Under the pieces are notes generated by a model. That model ran no database searches. It had not been told where the DNA came from and saw nothing but the letters and a program-made list of their open reading frames with translations. From Pseudomonadota bacterium (lineage in GTDB: Bacteria; Pseudomonadota; Gammaproteobacteria; Burkholderiales; Burkholderiaceae_E), in assembly GCA_023389055.1 (NCBI GenBank), contig JAEWFA010000037.1, forward strand, positions 70,289-134,288: 64,000 nucleotides of DNA, in the 5' to 3' direction. The translations under genes and the position numbers were made by a program. Below are positions 15,651-24,233 of the stretch, one piece after another. Every line of letters starts with the position of its first letter. The first letter of the stretch is position 1.

Positions 15651-16517
15651 TCAAACCAAGTTCATTTCCGCACTGCTCATTCTCTGCACCGCCAGTGACT
15701 TACGTACGAACTTGCTGCGAGAGGCGGAATTGGAGGATGCGCGCCGCGCCTTCACCAGTTCCGAGAGGACGGCGGTGGCAATCTCAGCGGGCGTGTTGTT
15801 TCCCAGCTTTTCTCCTATCGGGCAGGAGATACCGTCGACAAACGTAGGCGGCACCCCGCTGTGGAGGAGATGTCGGCGCATGATGCTCGCCTTCGAAGCA
15901 CTTCCGATCACTCCCAGGAAAGGAATCGGTCCTCCGAATTGAGCGAGCGCCTCGAGAATCGGAGCGTCGGTTGACTGCCCCATCGTCATCACGACGACCG
16001 CCGCGCCGTGCGAAACCGAATCTACGCCGTCGACAAAAGAAGACACGTGACGGATCTCGAGCCTGTCGCTCTTGGGAAGCTGCGCAAGCCATTCGATCCG
16101 GGTGTCAACGCACACGGTGGTGCAGTCGAGTTCGACCAGGAAACGGCAGAGTTTTTGCGATACGTGCCCGGCGCCGAAGACAACGACATTCCAACGATCC
16201 TGTGGGCGGTGCAGTTCGTAATAGAGAGCGACTTCACCGGCACAGGTCATGCCGACGTCGCGGTGAAGATTCAACCGCTCGAAGAGTGTTCGCGCGCCCG
16301 CTTCTCGCGACAGCATCTCACGCGCCTGTTCTGCACAACGCAGTTCAACGCGGCCGCCGCCGATCGTGCCGAACAACAGCCCTTCACGCCCAAAAACGGC
16401 GCTGGCGCCGACCTCCTGCGGGATGCTGCCTCTCGCATCGACAATCGTGACTGTGCAGTACGGAGTTTCGGCGTTCTGCAGACGGCTCAACTCGGTAACG
16501 AAGCGTTTGTCGTACAT
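15651..16517 (-). CDS. xdhC: XdhC-family molybdenum-cofactor maturation protein
   Basis: A 288-residue protein of the XdhC/CoxI family, which binds molybdenum cofactor, helps sulfurate it and inserts it into xanthine-dehydrogenase-type enzymes. The N-terminal CoxI region has VTIVDARGSIPQEVGASAVF and TIGGGRVE. The C-terminal Rossmann region has VVVFGAGHVSQKLCRFLVEL and PFLGVIGSASK. Its presence fits maturation of the hcr molybdenum hydroxylase encoded about 9 kb upstream on the same strand. It sits 54 bp after marR, with dyads in that gap, so it may have its own promoter. Confidence 0.88.
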   Translation of the reverse strand: MYDKRFVTELSRLQNAETPYCTVTIVDARGSIPQEVGASAVFGREGLLFGTIGGGRVELRCAEQAREMLSREAGARTLFERLNLHRDVGMTCAGEVALYYELHRPQDRWNVVVFGAGHVSQKLCRFLVELDCTTVCVDTRIEWLAQLPKSDRLEIRHVSSFVDGVDSVSHGAAVVVMTMGQSTDAPILEALAQFGGPIPFLGVIGSASKASIMRRHLLHSGVPPTFVDGISCPIGEKLGNNTPAEIATAVLSELVKARRASSNSASRSKFVRKSLAVQRMSSAEMNLV

Positions 16518-16546
16518 GAGCGTCTCCGATTTTCGACTCTTCGCAC

Positions 16547-16573
16547 GTCAACGATCAGTTTGACGGCCAAACT
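16547..16573. promoter_or_regulatory. overlapping inverted repeats before xdhC
   Basis: Two overlapping dyads lie in the 54-bp gap between marR and xdhC: CGTCAA-N8-TTGACG (from 16546/16547) and AGTTTG-N5-CAAACT (16557-16573). They sit about 30-55 bp before the xdhC ATG, where a MarR-type repressor site would be expected. The second overlaps the marR stop codon. Confidence 0.35.
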
Positions 16574-17114
16574 AATGTGCTTCAAGCTCTGCGTCAAGTC
16601 CCTTCTCTGCACGTGCGAGTCGGGGTGAGCCCATATCGAACGCACCGGCGATCCGGGAGAGCATGTCGAGAAGATGGGCACGCTCCCCAGGTCGAAGGAC
16701 GGCGTCCATCGTTCGTTCCTGGGCGTCGACCCGCGCTCTCACCTTCCGTAGCAACCTTCGCCCGGCCTCAGTAAGCCACAGCGCGTAGTAGCGGTTGTCC
16801 AGCGGTGCGCGCACTCGGCGAACAAGACTCCGTTTCGCCAGGCTGCCGAGGCTCAGCGACAGGGTTGACTTGTCCACCTTGTACAGTGAGGTAAGTGATG
16901 TCTGACTTACGCCGGGATTCGTGTCTATCAGCGTCAGCAGACTGAATTCGCCGGGTGTAATTTTCAGGCTGTTCGTGATGTTCGAGAAATCCTTGAACAA
17001 CGCCGTCTGTGCCTGCCGGATTTGGTAGCCGAGCAACTGCGGCAGCGGTCCAAACTCAGGGTCCCTGCCGCGAATGCCGTCCTTAAGGTCGTCCACCTCT
17101 TGCCATTCATTCAT
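16572..17114 (-). CDS. MarR-family transcriptional regulator
   Basis: A 180-residue protein with the MarR winged HTH: LKITPGEFSLLTLIDTNPGV, then SQTSLTSLYKVDKSTLSLSL and the wing VRRVRAPLDNRYYALWLTEA. MarR proteins are often repressors released by aromatic acids or their CoA thioesters; BadR of the benzoate pathway is one. It lies 92 bp after livF on the same strand. The likely job is control of the hcr/ligase/transporter operon in response to an aromatic ligand, which is inference from context. Confidence 0.85.
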   Translation of the reverse strand: MNEWQEVDDLKDGIRGRDPEFGPLPQLLGYQIRQAQTALFKDFSNITNSLKITPGEFSLLTLIDTNPGVSQTSLTSLYKVDKSTLSLSLGSLAKRSLVRRVRAPLDNRYYALWLTEAGRRLLRKVRARVDAQERTMDAVLRPGERAHLLDMLSRIAGAFDMGSPRLARAEKGLDAELEAH

Positions 17115-17206
17115 CGAGTCTTTCCGTCGTTAATGAGCGCGATGCTATCGCAGCGGTCGACCACGCTGCGACGGTGAGCGAGGCAACGGAGGCCCGCTTT
17201 GCCCAG

Positions 17207-18037
17207 CTATCCCGCGACGGAGAGAATCCACCGATCGCCAGACTGCAGATCGCTCACGAATCCTGGTTCACTCTGCTCTGCAATTGTGCCGAGCCGCGCT
17301 TTTCCGACACATTCCATTGAGGAACGCGGCCGGCGGGCGCTGACGCCGAGCAACTGAACAAGAAGTTCCTTGTCAGATGCCAGATCGACGCTCGCTCCAC
17401 GGTAGGCGACCGCGCCCCGCTCGAGCACGACTGCGGCGTGGCTCATGGACAGCGCAATCACCGGACGCTGTTCAACGATGATATAGGGCAAGCCCTCCTG
17501 CCGGCTCATCGCGTCGATCGCAGCGGCCAGTTCCGCCACGATGATTGGCGCCAAGCCTTCCATCGGCTCATCGAGCAAAAGCAGTTTTGGATTCGTCATC
17601 AGCGCCCGACCGATTGCCAGCATCTGCTGCTCGCCGCCCGAGAGCTGATTGCCGTAGTTGCGTGCACGCTCCTGCAGCCGCGGAAACAAGGCGTAGACGC
17701 GGCGCGACGTCCAAGGCCCCGGCCTCGCCGCTACGGTGAGATTTTCCTCGACCGTCAACGACGGAAAGACTTCGCGCTCCTGCGGAACCCATCCGAGCCC
17801 GCGCATGACACGGTCGTACGGCGGCATGCGGGTGATGCGCACTCCATCGAATACGATGGAACCGCGCATGACGCGCGTGTTCCCCATGATCGTTTCGAGC
17901 AGAGTCGTCTTTCCGACGCCGTTTCGTCCCAGCATCGCAAGGCTCTGTCCCCTCGCAACGCTGAGCGACAGACTGTCGAGAACGACCGCGTCGCCGTAGC
18001 CCGCCCGCAACTCCTCAATCTCGAGCAGTTCAGACAT
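17207..18037 (-). CDS. livF: ABC transporter ATP-binding protein, LivF type
   Basis: A 276-residue cytoplasmic ATPase of the branched-chain-type importer family: Walker A GRNGVGKTT, signature LSGGEQQ, Walker B LLLLDEPMEG, and a switch His replaced by Gln in IIVEQRP as is usual for LivF. Residues about 235-276 form a C-terminal extension unlike LivF. It overlaps livG by 8 bp and is the last gene of the transporter set. Together with livG/H/M/K it probably imports an aromatic carboxylate rather than an amino acid, since it is co-transcribed with an aryl-CoA ligase. Confidence 0.9.
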   Translation of the reverse strand: MSELLEIEELRAGYGDAVVLDSLSLSVARGQSLAMLGRNGVGKTTLLETIMGNTRVMRGSIVFDGVRITRMPPYDRVMRGLGWVPQEREVFPSLTVEENLTVAARPGPWTSRRVYALFPRLQERARNYGNQLSGGEQQMLAIGRALMTNPKLLLLDEPMEGLAPIIVAELAAAIDAMSRQEGLPYIIVEQRPVIALSMSHAAVVLERGAVAYRGASVDLASDKELLVQLLGVSARRPRSSMECVGKARLGTIAEQSEPGFVSDLQSGDRWILSVAG

Positions 18038-18806
18038 CTGCGTCTCCCAGATAGACCTCTCGCACTCGTTGGTCCCTGGCGATCTCGTCGGGGGTACCTT
18101 CGGTCAAAAGCGCCCCCCCGACAAGAACGGAAATCCGACGCGCGAAACGAAACACCAGATCCATGTCGTGCTCGATAAACAGCACGCTGATGTGCCGCGG
18201 AAGGGCATCGATGACCTCGAACAACTCCTCCCGCTCTCCTTCGGGAACGCCAGCGGCGGGTTCGTCGAGGAGAAGGATGCGCGGGCGGGCCGCCAACGCA
18301 AGCGCTATCTCCATCAAGCGCTGCCTGCCGTAGGAGAGCTCGTGCACGGCAGTATCCGCAACCTCCTCCAGGCGCAGATCAGCCAGCAAGGCGTAAGACT
18401 CGTCTCGCAGGTCTGTGCAGCGCTCCAGCGAGCGCCACCAGACCCCGCCCCCAGCGTTCCGCTCCGCGAGAGCGAGCATCGTCGAGCGAAGCACGGTCAG
18501 ATTGGGAAACAAGGTATTGATCTGGAAGGTCCGTGCGAGGCCGAAGCGCGCTCGACGATCGGTGGGCCACGACGTGACGTCACGATCGCCGATATGGATC
18601 GTTCCCGAGTACGGGCGCAGTACTCCCGTCAGCAGATTGATCAGCGTTGTCTTCCCAGCACCATTGGGGCCGACTAGGGCTTGCCGCGCCCCAGGCTCGA
18701 GATGCAGCGTGACCCCGCTTACCGGAAAGAATGACCCATACCGTAAGCTCACGCCGTCGGCTCGCAATGCCGACGAGCCATTCAGCTCGCCAGGGGGGCA
18801 ACTCAC
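18030..18806 (-). CDS. livG: ABC transporter ATP-binding protein, LivG type
   Basis: A 258-residue ATPase partner of livF: Walker A GPNGAGKTT, signature LSYGRQR (the usual LivG variant of LSGGQ), Walker B ILLLDEPAAG, and a switch His in FIEHDMD. It also has the LivG-typical GLARTFQ motif. It overlaps livM by 4 bp and livF by 8 bp, so translation is coupled. Confidence 0.9.
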   Translation of the reverse strand: MSCPPGELNGSSALRADGVSLRYGSFFPVSGVTLHLEPGARQALVGPNGAGKTTLINLLTGVLRPYSGTIHIGDRDVTSWPTDRRARFGLARTFQINTLFPNLTVLRSTMLALAERNAGGGVWWRSLERCTDLRDESYALLADLRLEEVADTAVHELSYGRQRLMEIALALAARPRILLLDEPAAGVPEGEREELFEVIDALPRHISVLFIEHDMDLVFRFARRISVLVGGALLTEGTPDEIARDQRVREVYLGDADV

Positions 18807-19762
18807 GGGCGCGCCACCCGTACGAACCGAGAAAGCCAGCCCATGACCCCGCCGCGTCCCAACAGCACCACCGTGATGAGAAACATGCCGAGCCAGAACA
18901 TCCAGTACTGGGGATCAACGTCGGAAAACCACTCGTGGATGCTCATGTAGACGAGCGCGCCGACAAGCCCCCCGTACAAGCGCCCGGTGCCGCCGAGCAC
19001 GAGCACGATCAGCACTTCAGCCGAGCGCTCGAAACTCAACGTTCCGATTCCGACGAACTGCGAGGTCTGCGCGAGCAAAGCTCCCGCAATGCCCGCGACG
19101 CCGGCGGAAATCGTGTAAGCGCCCCGCAAACGGGAAGCGACTGGCGATCCAATGGACTGCATCCGTCTCGGACTGTCGTGGATGCCTTGCAGCGCAAGAC
19201 CGAATGGCGATCGGAGAATGCGTCGCACGACCACGAACACCGCCAGGACGACGCATGCGCTATAGACGAATGCGGTGCGGCCGAACAGATCGAAGTGAAA
19301 GACGCCGAGCAACGGCCATACTTCAACGTCCTGCAGTCCGTCGGTGCCACCGGTGATGCTCGACAATTGGCTTGCGGCCTCGGCCAGTAGCACGGTGACG
19401 CCGATCGTGATCATCAGTCTCGTGAGGTCCGCTCCGCGCACGATCAGAAAGCTCAACAGCCAACCGACTGCCATGCAGACGAGGAAGGCGAAGAGCAACC
19501 CCGACAACGGCTCGCCCCAACCATATCTGGCGAGCAATCCAGCGGAATAGGCACCCGCACCGAAGAACGCCGCATGCCCGACAGTCAGAATGCCCGCGTA
19601 GCCAAGAGCGATGTCCAGCGAAACGGCAAATAAACCGACGATGAGGATCTGGCTCAAAAAGGAGAGCCTGTCGGGGAAGAAGAAGTAGCAACTGCCGAGC
19701 GCGAGCCAGAACACGACTTCGAAGGCCACGACTGCCTTGGGGGACACCGGGATCGACGTCAC
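18803..19762 (-). CDS. livM: ABC transporter permease, LivM type
   Basis: A 319-residue inner-membrane permease with about eight hydrophobic segments and the LivM-type signature in GYAGILTVGHAAFFGAGAYS. The start is GTG 19762, overlapping the livH stop by 4 bp (GTGA). Upstream in-frame codons up to 20092 read the livH gene in another frame and are not part of the protein. It pairs with livH to form the channel. Confidence 0.9.
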   Translation of the reverse strand: MTSIPVSPKAVVAFEVVFWLALGSCYFFFPDRLSFLSQILIVGLFAVSLDIALGYAGILTVGHAAFFGAGAYSAGLLARYGWGEPLSGLLFAFLVCMAVGWLLSFLIVRGADLTRLMITIGVTVLLAEAASQLSSITGGTDGLQDVEVWPLLGVFHFDLFGRTAFVYSACVVLAVFVVVRRILRSPFGLALQGIHDSPRRMQSIGSPVASRLRGAYTISAGVAGIAGALLAQTSQFVGIGTLSFERSAEVLIVLVLGGTGRLYGGLVGALVYMSIHEWFSDVDPQYWMFWLGMFLITVVLLGRGGVMGWLSRFVRVARP

Positions 19763-20622
19763 GGCAACAACCCCCGGCGTGCGACGAGTCCGTTCGGGCG
19801 CAACAAGAGCCCAACGATCATTACCAGGTAAACGAGAAACGCGCCGGCTTGCGGTATGAAGTACTTCCCGGCGACGTCGACCATTCCGATAAGCAGGGCA
19901 GCGATGAATGGGCCGACGATCGTGCCAGCGCCCCCCATGCCGACGACGATAAGGAACTCGACCATGTACTTGAGCGGAAAGAACGGATCGAGACCCAACA
20001 TCCCGAGGCTCAGGGCGCCCCCCAATCCGGCGAGTCCGCATCCGAAGGAAAACGTCAGAAAGAACAATCGTCGAACGTGAATCCCCGTGCATTGGGCCAC
20101 ACGCCGATTATCGACCGCCGCGCGCACCCTGGCTCCGAGTCTGGTCCGGTTCAATGCCAACACGAGTCCCGAGATCACCAGCACACCGCAAACGATCAGG
20201 AACACGCGATAACGACCCACGGACACGCCCGCAGCACTGACGTTTCCCTGCAGATAGGACGGCGCAGTGAACGACTGCATGGTCGGGCCGAACAGATACG
20301 TTGCGGTGGCGATAGCTACGAAGACGATGCCGATCGACAACAGCACCTGATCGAGCGGGTGCGCGCCATATAGCCGCCGAAAGAGCGTGTACTCGAGCAA
20401 CGCCCCTGCCACTGCTGCAGAAGCGAAGCCCAGCAGCAGGGCGATCGGAAAACTCAACATCGCGGTGCTCATCGCGATGCTTGCCACATAGCCGCCCAGC
20501 ATGGCGAACACACCATGGGCCAGGTTCACGAAGTTCATCATGCCCATAGTGATTGACAAGCCGACGCCGATCAGGAACAGCAGCATCCCGTACGCCAGCC
20601 CATCGAACAGCACCGTCGCCAT
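19759..20622 (-). CDS. livH: ABC transporter permease, LivH type
   Basis: A 287-residue inner-membrane permease with about eight hydrophobic segments. Typical LivH motifs are MGMMNFVNLAHGVFAMLGGY near the N-terminus and GMGGAGTIVGPFIAALLIG near the C-terminus. It starts 26 bp after the substrate-binding-protein gene and overlaps livM by 4 bp. Confidence 0.9.
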   Translation of the reverse strand: MATVLFDGLAYGMLLFLIGVGLSITMGMMNFVNLAHGVFAMLGGYVASIAMSTAMLSFPIALLLGFASAAVAGALLEYTLFRRLYGAHPLDQVLLSIGIVFVAIATATYLFGPTMQSFTAPSYLQGNVSAAGVSVGRYRVFLIVCGVLVISGLVLALNRTRLGARVRAAVDNRRVAQCTGIHVRRLFFLTFSFGCGLAGLGGALSLGMLGLDPFFPLKYMVEFLIVVGMGGAGTIVGPFIAALLIGMVDVAGKYFIPQAGAFLVYLVMIVGLLLRPNGLVARRGLLP

Positions 20623-20648
20623 CGCTGCTCCTCCTTCAGAGCCGCAAC

Positions 20649-21839
20649 CTAGTGAGCGACGTCCTTGCCCGGATCCTTCACAGCGGGCAGCGTCGCGAAC
20701 TCGATGCTGTAAAGCTCTCCGTCGCGGCGCTCGACCTTGCGGATATAGATGTTCTGGACGATGTCCCGGACGTCCGCTTCGAAGGAAATCGGACCGCGAG
20801 GGCTCTCGAACTTCAGGCCCTTCATGACTTCGATCGCCTGGGCACCATCTATTCGCCCGTCGAGTTTCTTCACCGCCTGGTGAATCACGGCCATTCCGTC
20901 GTACCCGCCGACCGCCATGAAATTAGGTCGGATGCTCTTCCCGTAGAGTCGTTGATACCCGGCGACGAAAGCCCTGTTCTGGGGTGAATCGTGCGCAATC
21001 GAGTAGTGCGAAGCGGTGATCAATCCCACCGCAGCGTCGCCCATCGCGTTGACAAACATGTCGTCGACCGCATCGCCGGTACCAAGAGGCTTGATTCCCG
21101 CCTGTTCGAGGCCACGCTCTCGGTACGCCTTTACCAATGATGTTGCCAGCTCCCCGGACGGGAACCACATGAAGACGGCATCCGGTTTCGCGTCCTTTAC
21201 ACGTTCCATATAGGGACCGAACTCGGGGTTCTTGAGCGGCACACCGATTTCGCCTACGACCTCCCCGCCGGCGGAGGTGAACGTCTTGCGAAACTGGTTC
21301 TTTGCGTCGTTACCAGGCGCGTAGTCGGCATACAGCATGAAGACACGCTTGATGCCATTCTGTGCGGCCCACGTCGCAATACCCATCGCACCCTGTGCCA
21401 GCGTGAATGACGTTCGAATGATGTACGGTGACTTGAGCGGGATACTCGATGTCGCAGCGTTCATCACCACCATCGGCACCCTTGCCTCGGTGGCAATGGG
21501 AGCGACGGCCAATGCGTTGGGACTGAAGCCGAATCCCGCCAGAAACTCGACGTTCTCGCGCGTGATCAACTCGCGCGCCAGACGTTTTGCGACCTCGGGA
21601 TTCGCGCCTCCTACGTCCTTCACGACCAGTTCAATCTTGCGGCCCGCGACGACGTCTCCGTGCTCGCTGAGATACTGCTTGATGCCGTTGGTCATCTGCA
21701 GACCGTACTCGGCTTGGGCGCCCGTCATCTCGGCGACGACGCCTATCCTCAACGGCTTCTGGGCATATGCGAACGCAGACGTGGCGATTGCCAACGCTGC
21801 AATGGCAATCCGTGCGTAACTCGTCTTCTTGAAGCTCAT
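20649..21839 (-). CDS. livK: periplasmic substrate-binding protein of the LivK/Peripla_BP_6 family
   Basis: A 396-residue protein with a Sec signal (MSFKKTSYARIAIAALAIAT then SAFAYAQ), cleaved near AYA-QK. The mature part is a type-I periplasmic binding fold: LRIGVVAEMTGAQAEYGLQM at the start and GYDGMAVIHQAVKKLDG near the end. ATG 21839 overlaps the ligase stop (ATGA); the frame upstream to 21962 reads ligase sequence. Bound ligand is probably an aromatic acid, by analogy with benzoate- and 4-hydroxybenzoate-uptake systems that use this family. The ligand cannot be read from the sequence. Confidence 0.88.
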   Translation of the reverse strand: MSFKKTSYARIAIAALAIATSAFAYAQKPLRIGVVAEMTGAQAEYGLQMTNGIKQYLSEHGDVVAGRKIELVVKDVGGANPEVAKRLARELITRENVEFLAGFGFSPNALAVAPIATEARVPMVVMNAATSSIPLKSPYIIRTSFTLAQGAMGIATWAAQNGIKRVFMLYADYAPGNDAKNQFRKTFTSAGGEVVGEIGVPLKNPEFGPYMERVKDAKPDAVFMWFPSGELATSLVKAYRERGLEQAGIKPLGTGDAVDDMFVNAMGDAAVGLITASHYSIAHDSPQNRAFVAGYQRLYGKSIRPNFMAVGGYDGMAVIHQAVKKLDGRIDGAQAIEVMKGLKFESPRGPISFEADVRDIVQNIYIRKVERRDGELYSIEFATLPAVKDPGKDVAH

Positions 21840-23452
21840 GACGTTACCCCTCCTGTAGTCGCCGTCTTCTCTCGCTCCGCCAACTGTCGCAACACGTAGC
21901 GCTGTACTTTTCCAGTAGCCGTGCGAGGCAGCGCATCGATGAATCGGATCTCCCTCGGACACTTGTAGATCGAAAGCGTCGACTGAAGCCGACGCCGGAC
22001 CTGCGCCTCGAGTTCGCTCTTCGTTTCTCCGACAGCAACGCTTCCGTCCGGGACCAGATACAGCGCAATCCGTATCAGCCCGTCACCGTTCTCGACCCCA
22101 ACAGCTGCCGCTTCGAGAACCCCCGGTACTTGCACCGCACACTCCTCGACCTCTCCGGGGCTCACCCATTGCCCGGAGATCTTCAACAGGTCATCACTTC
22201 TCCCGTGGTAGTGCCACCACCCGTCGGTATCTACGCTGAACGTGTCGCCGGTTCTGAACCAACCGTCGCGGAATGCCGCAGCAGTTCTCTCCGGTTGGCG
22301 CCAGTACCCTCGGCACAGCGACGGCATCCTCACCCACGCCGTGCCGGCCGCGTTTGCTGCGGTCACCGGTTGATTCAGTGAGTCGAGGAGCTTCACCTCG
22401 GCGTAGGACACGGGCTTCCCGGTCGCGCCGGGCTGGTGTTCCAGCGGCGTTCCGGAGATGAACATGAAGATCGTTTCGGTGGCGCCGATACCCTCGATGA
22501 TCGGTACTCCGGTCGCATCCAGCCATCGCTCGTACAGGTTCACAGGAAGCGCTTCTCCCGCCGAGAGATAGGTGCGAACCGACCGGAAGCCGGGTCTATC
22601 GCAACCCCCCTCCCGAAGCAGGTTCCGAAAGAGCGTCGGCACGCTCAGCATGACGGTAGGCCGATACTTCTCGACGACGTCCGCGATTGCGCCTGCATCG
22701 GGCCATGCGTCGTAGAGAACGACTGTCGCTCCGGCTCGCAATCCGCCCAGGACCGTGTGCCCCAACGCAAAAGCGAAGAAGAGCTTCGAAGACGCGAAGA
22801 CGCGCTCCCCCGGACCCAGGCCGAGAGCACGCATGTACCCGTCGCCCACGAGCACGTCACCGTGGCAATGAATTGCCGCCTTTGGGGCCCCCGTGGTGCC
22901 AGACGAATAGAGCCAGAACGCCATATCGTCCGCCGACATCGGGCGGCTTCGAGCCGATTCGGACGCAGAACTCACGAGGTCGACATATGAGACGGCACCT
23001 GACCTTGCTTCTCCGTACACGGCCACCAGCAGGGGAACCATCGATCGCCCTACCACCGCCGCCCGGAAGACAGGCAAGAACTCCTCATCGAGCACGATGG
23101 CTGCGGCGCTGCTGTCCTCGATCACGAAGGCGACATCACGCGCAGCCAGTCGCGTATTCAGCGGGACGGCAACGCAGCCCAGTCGCATGATCCCGATGAA
23201 CGAAGCGACGAAGAGCGGACTGTCCTTCAGCAGCATCAATACACGGTCGCCCGTCTGAAGGTATGGGCGCAGAGCGTTGGACACCCGGTTTGCCAGCGAC
23301 TCGAGCTCACCGAAAGACACCGCGGAACCTCGGTACAGGAGCGCGGCATCTCCTTGCCTGCCTGCCGCCAGCGCACCGCCAAGAATCAGATCAGCAGCGT
23401 TGATCTGGCTGACCGCATCGATCGAATCTTTGCGCATCGGCGTCGCTTCCAT
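21836..23452 (-). CDS. aryl-CoA ligase (benzoate/4-hydroxybenzoate-CoA ligase type)
   Basis: A 538-residue adenylate-forming enzyme that would activate an aromatic acid with ATP and CoA. Motifs: the P-loop YSSGTTGAPKAAIH, the A5 stretch EGIGATETIFMFIS, the A7/A8 stretch WFRTGDTFSVDTDGWWHYHG with RSDDLLKISGQWVSP, and the catalytic lysine in PRTATGKVQR. The pattern (GIGATE, KISGQWVSP) matches the benzoate-CoA ligase family. ATG 23452 was chosen because AGGAGG lies seven bases upstream. It follows yqeC by 13 bp and overlaps livK by 4 bp. Next to a 4-hydroxybenzoyl-CoA reductase, 4-hydroxybenzoate is the likely substrate, but benzoate or another hydroxybenzoate cannot be excluded. Confidence 0.88.
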   Translation of the reverse strand: MEATPMRKDSIDAVSQINAADLILGGALAAGRQGDAALLYRGSAVSFGELESLANRVSNALRPYLQTGDRVLMLLKDSPLFVASFIGIMRLGCVAVPLNTRLAARDVAFVIEDSSAAAIVLDEEFLPVFRAAVVGRSMVPLLVAVYGEARSGAVSYVDLVSSASESARSRPMSADDMAFWLYSSGTTGAPKAAIHCHGDVLVGDGYMRALGLGPGERVFASSKLFFAFALGHTVLGGLRAGATVVLYDAWPDAGAIADVVEKYRPTVMLSVPTLFRNLLREGGCDRPGFRSVRTYLSAGEALPVNLYERWLDATGVPIIEGIGATETIFMFISGTPLEHQPGATGKPVSYAEVKLLDSLNQPVTAANAAGTAWVRMPSLCRGYWRQPERTAAAFRDGWFRTGDTFSVDTDGWWHYHGRSDDLLKISGQWVSPGEVEECAVQVPGVLEAAAVGVENGDGLIRIALYLVPDGSVAVGETKSELEAQVRRRLQSTLSIYKCPREIRFIDALPRTATGKVQRYVLRQLAEREKTATTGGVTS

Positions 23453-23465
23453 TCCTTGCCTCCTT

Positions 23466-24233
23466 TCACCGCAACCGTGCGCATCGCGCGATGCGTACAT
23501 TCGGTTCCAGACGGCCGAGGACAACCCTGTGCGGTCGTCGGTCGCGACGCTCGCTCAGAGCCTCAAGAGCAGGCATCGCGGCCGCGAGCCGATCCGCGTC
23601 ATCGCACTGGTTGATAAAGAGGATCCGCCTTGCATGGTCGGGAGCGTTTCGGGCGAGGCCATCGCGATGAACCACCATTTCAGCGAGCGAATCTGGAGTG
23701 ACCGTTCCGCCGATCGGAATTCCCGTTCGTTGCGACCAGAACTCGGCACGAAACACCGTTGCGTCGTTTAAGGGCAGGTTCAAACCGCTCGCGCCAGCCA
23801 CCATCACTACAACCTCAGTGGTGACCGGAAAAACCGGCTCATGATTACCGGGCGCCTTTAGCGGGCGACGTGCCGAACCGTCGGCTTCGACCAGGATCCG
23901 GGTAAAGCGGCTTGTCTGCACCAGAAGATCGATCTCCTGCGCGCTGTAGCCGATCGCTTTGCCCCGAGCCTCGTCGATATCCCTGTAGGCCACCACCGGC
24001 GGTCCTGGCTCGTCTGCCATCGCGGAGATCGCTTGAAAGTAGGCGCCTCTAACGCTGCGCCAGCGACCCACCTGCTCCCGGGACATCCTGGTTGTCGTGG
24101 AGACGAGCACGCGCTCACCCACCTTCACCAGTTCCTCGGCAAGCGCAAAGATCAGGGCGCTCTTTCCTCCGGCGCCGCAAAACGAGACGACGCGTGCCGA
24201 GCCGAGATCCAGGCTGTTGATCAGTGGGCTCAT
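23466..24233 (-). CDS. yqeC: YqeC-type molybdenum hydroxylase accessory protein
   Basis: A 255-residue protein of the family named putative selenium-dependent hydroxylase accessory protein YqeC. It has a Walker A-like loop SFCGAGGKSALIFALAEEL (about 18-36), STTTRM, an ILVEADGSARRPLKAPGNHE stretch (strongly typical), and a TVTPDSLAEMVVH region. ATG 24233 overlaps the yqeB stop by 4 bp; upstream in-frame codons read yqeB. In genomes studied before, yqeB and yqeC mark molybdenum hydroxylases thought to need labile selenium. Here they sit between hcrA and the ligase. No selD or selenocysteine gene is in the window, so the selenium link is untested. Confidence 0.85.
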   Translation of the reverse strand: MSPLINSLDLGSARVVSFCGAGGKSALIFALAEELVKVGERVLVSTTTRMSREQVGRWRSVRGAYFQAISAMADEPGPPVVAYRDIDEARGKAIGYSAQEIDLLVQTSRFTRILVEADGSARRPLKAPGNHEPVFPVTTEVVVMVAGASGLNLPLNDATVFRAEFWSQRTGIPIGGTVTPDSLAEMVVHRDGLARNAPDHARRILFINQCDDADRLAAAMPALEALSERRDRRPHRVVLGRLEPNVRIARCARLR

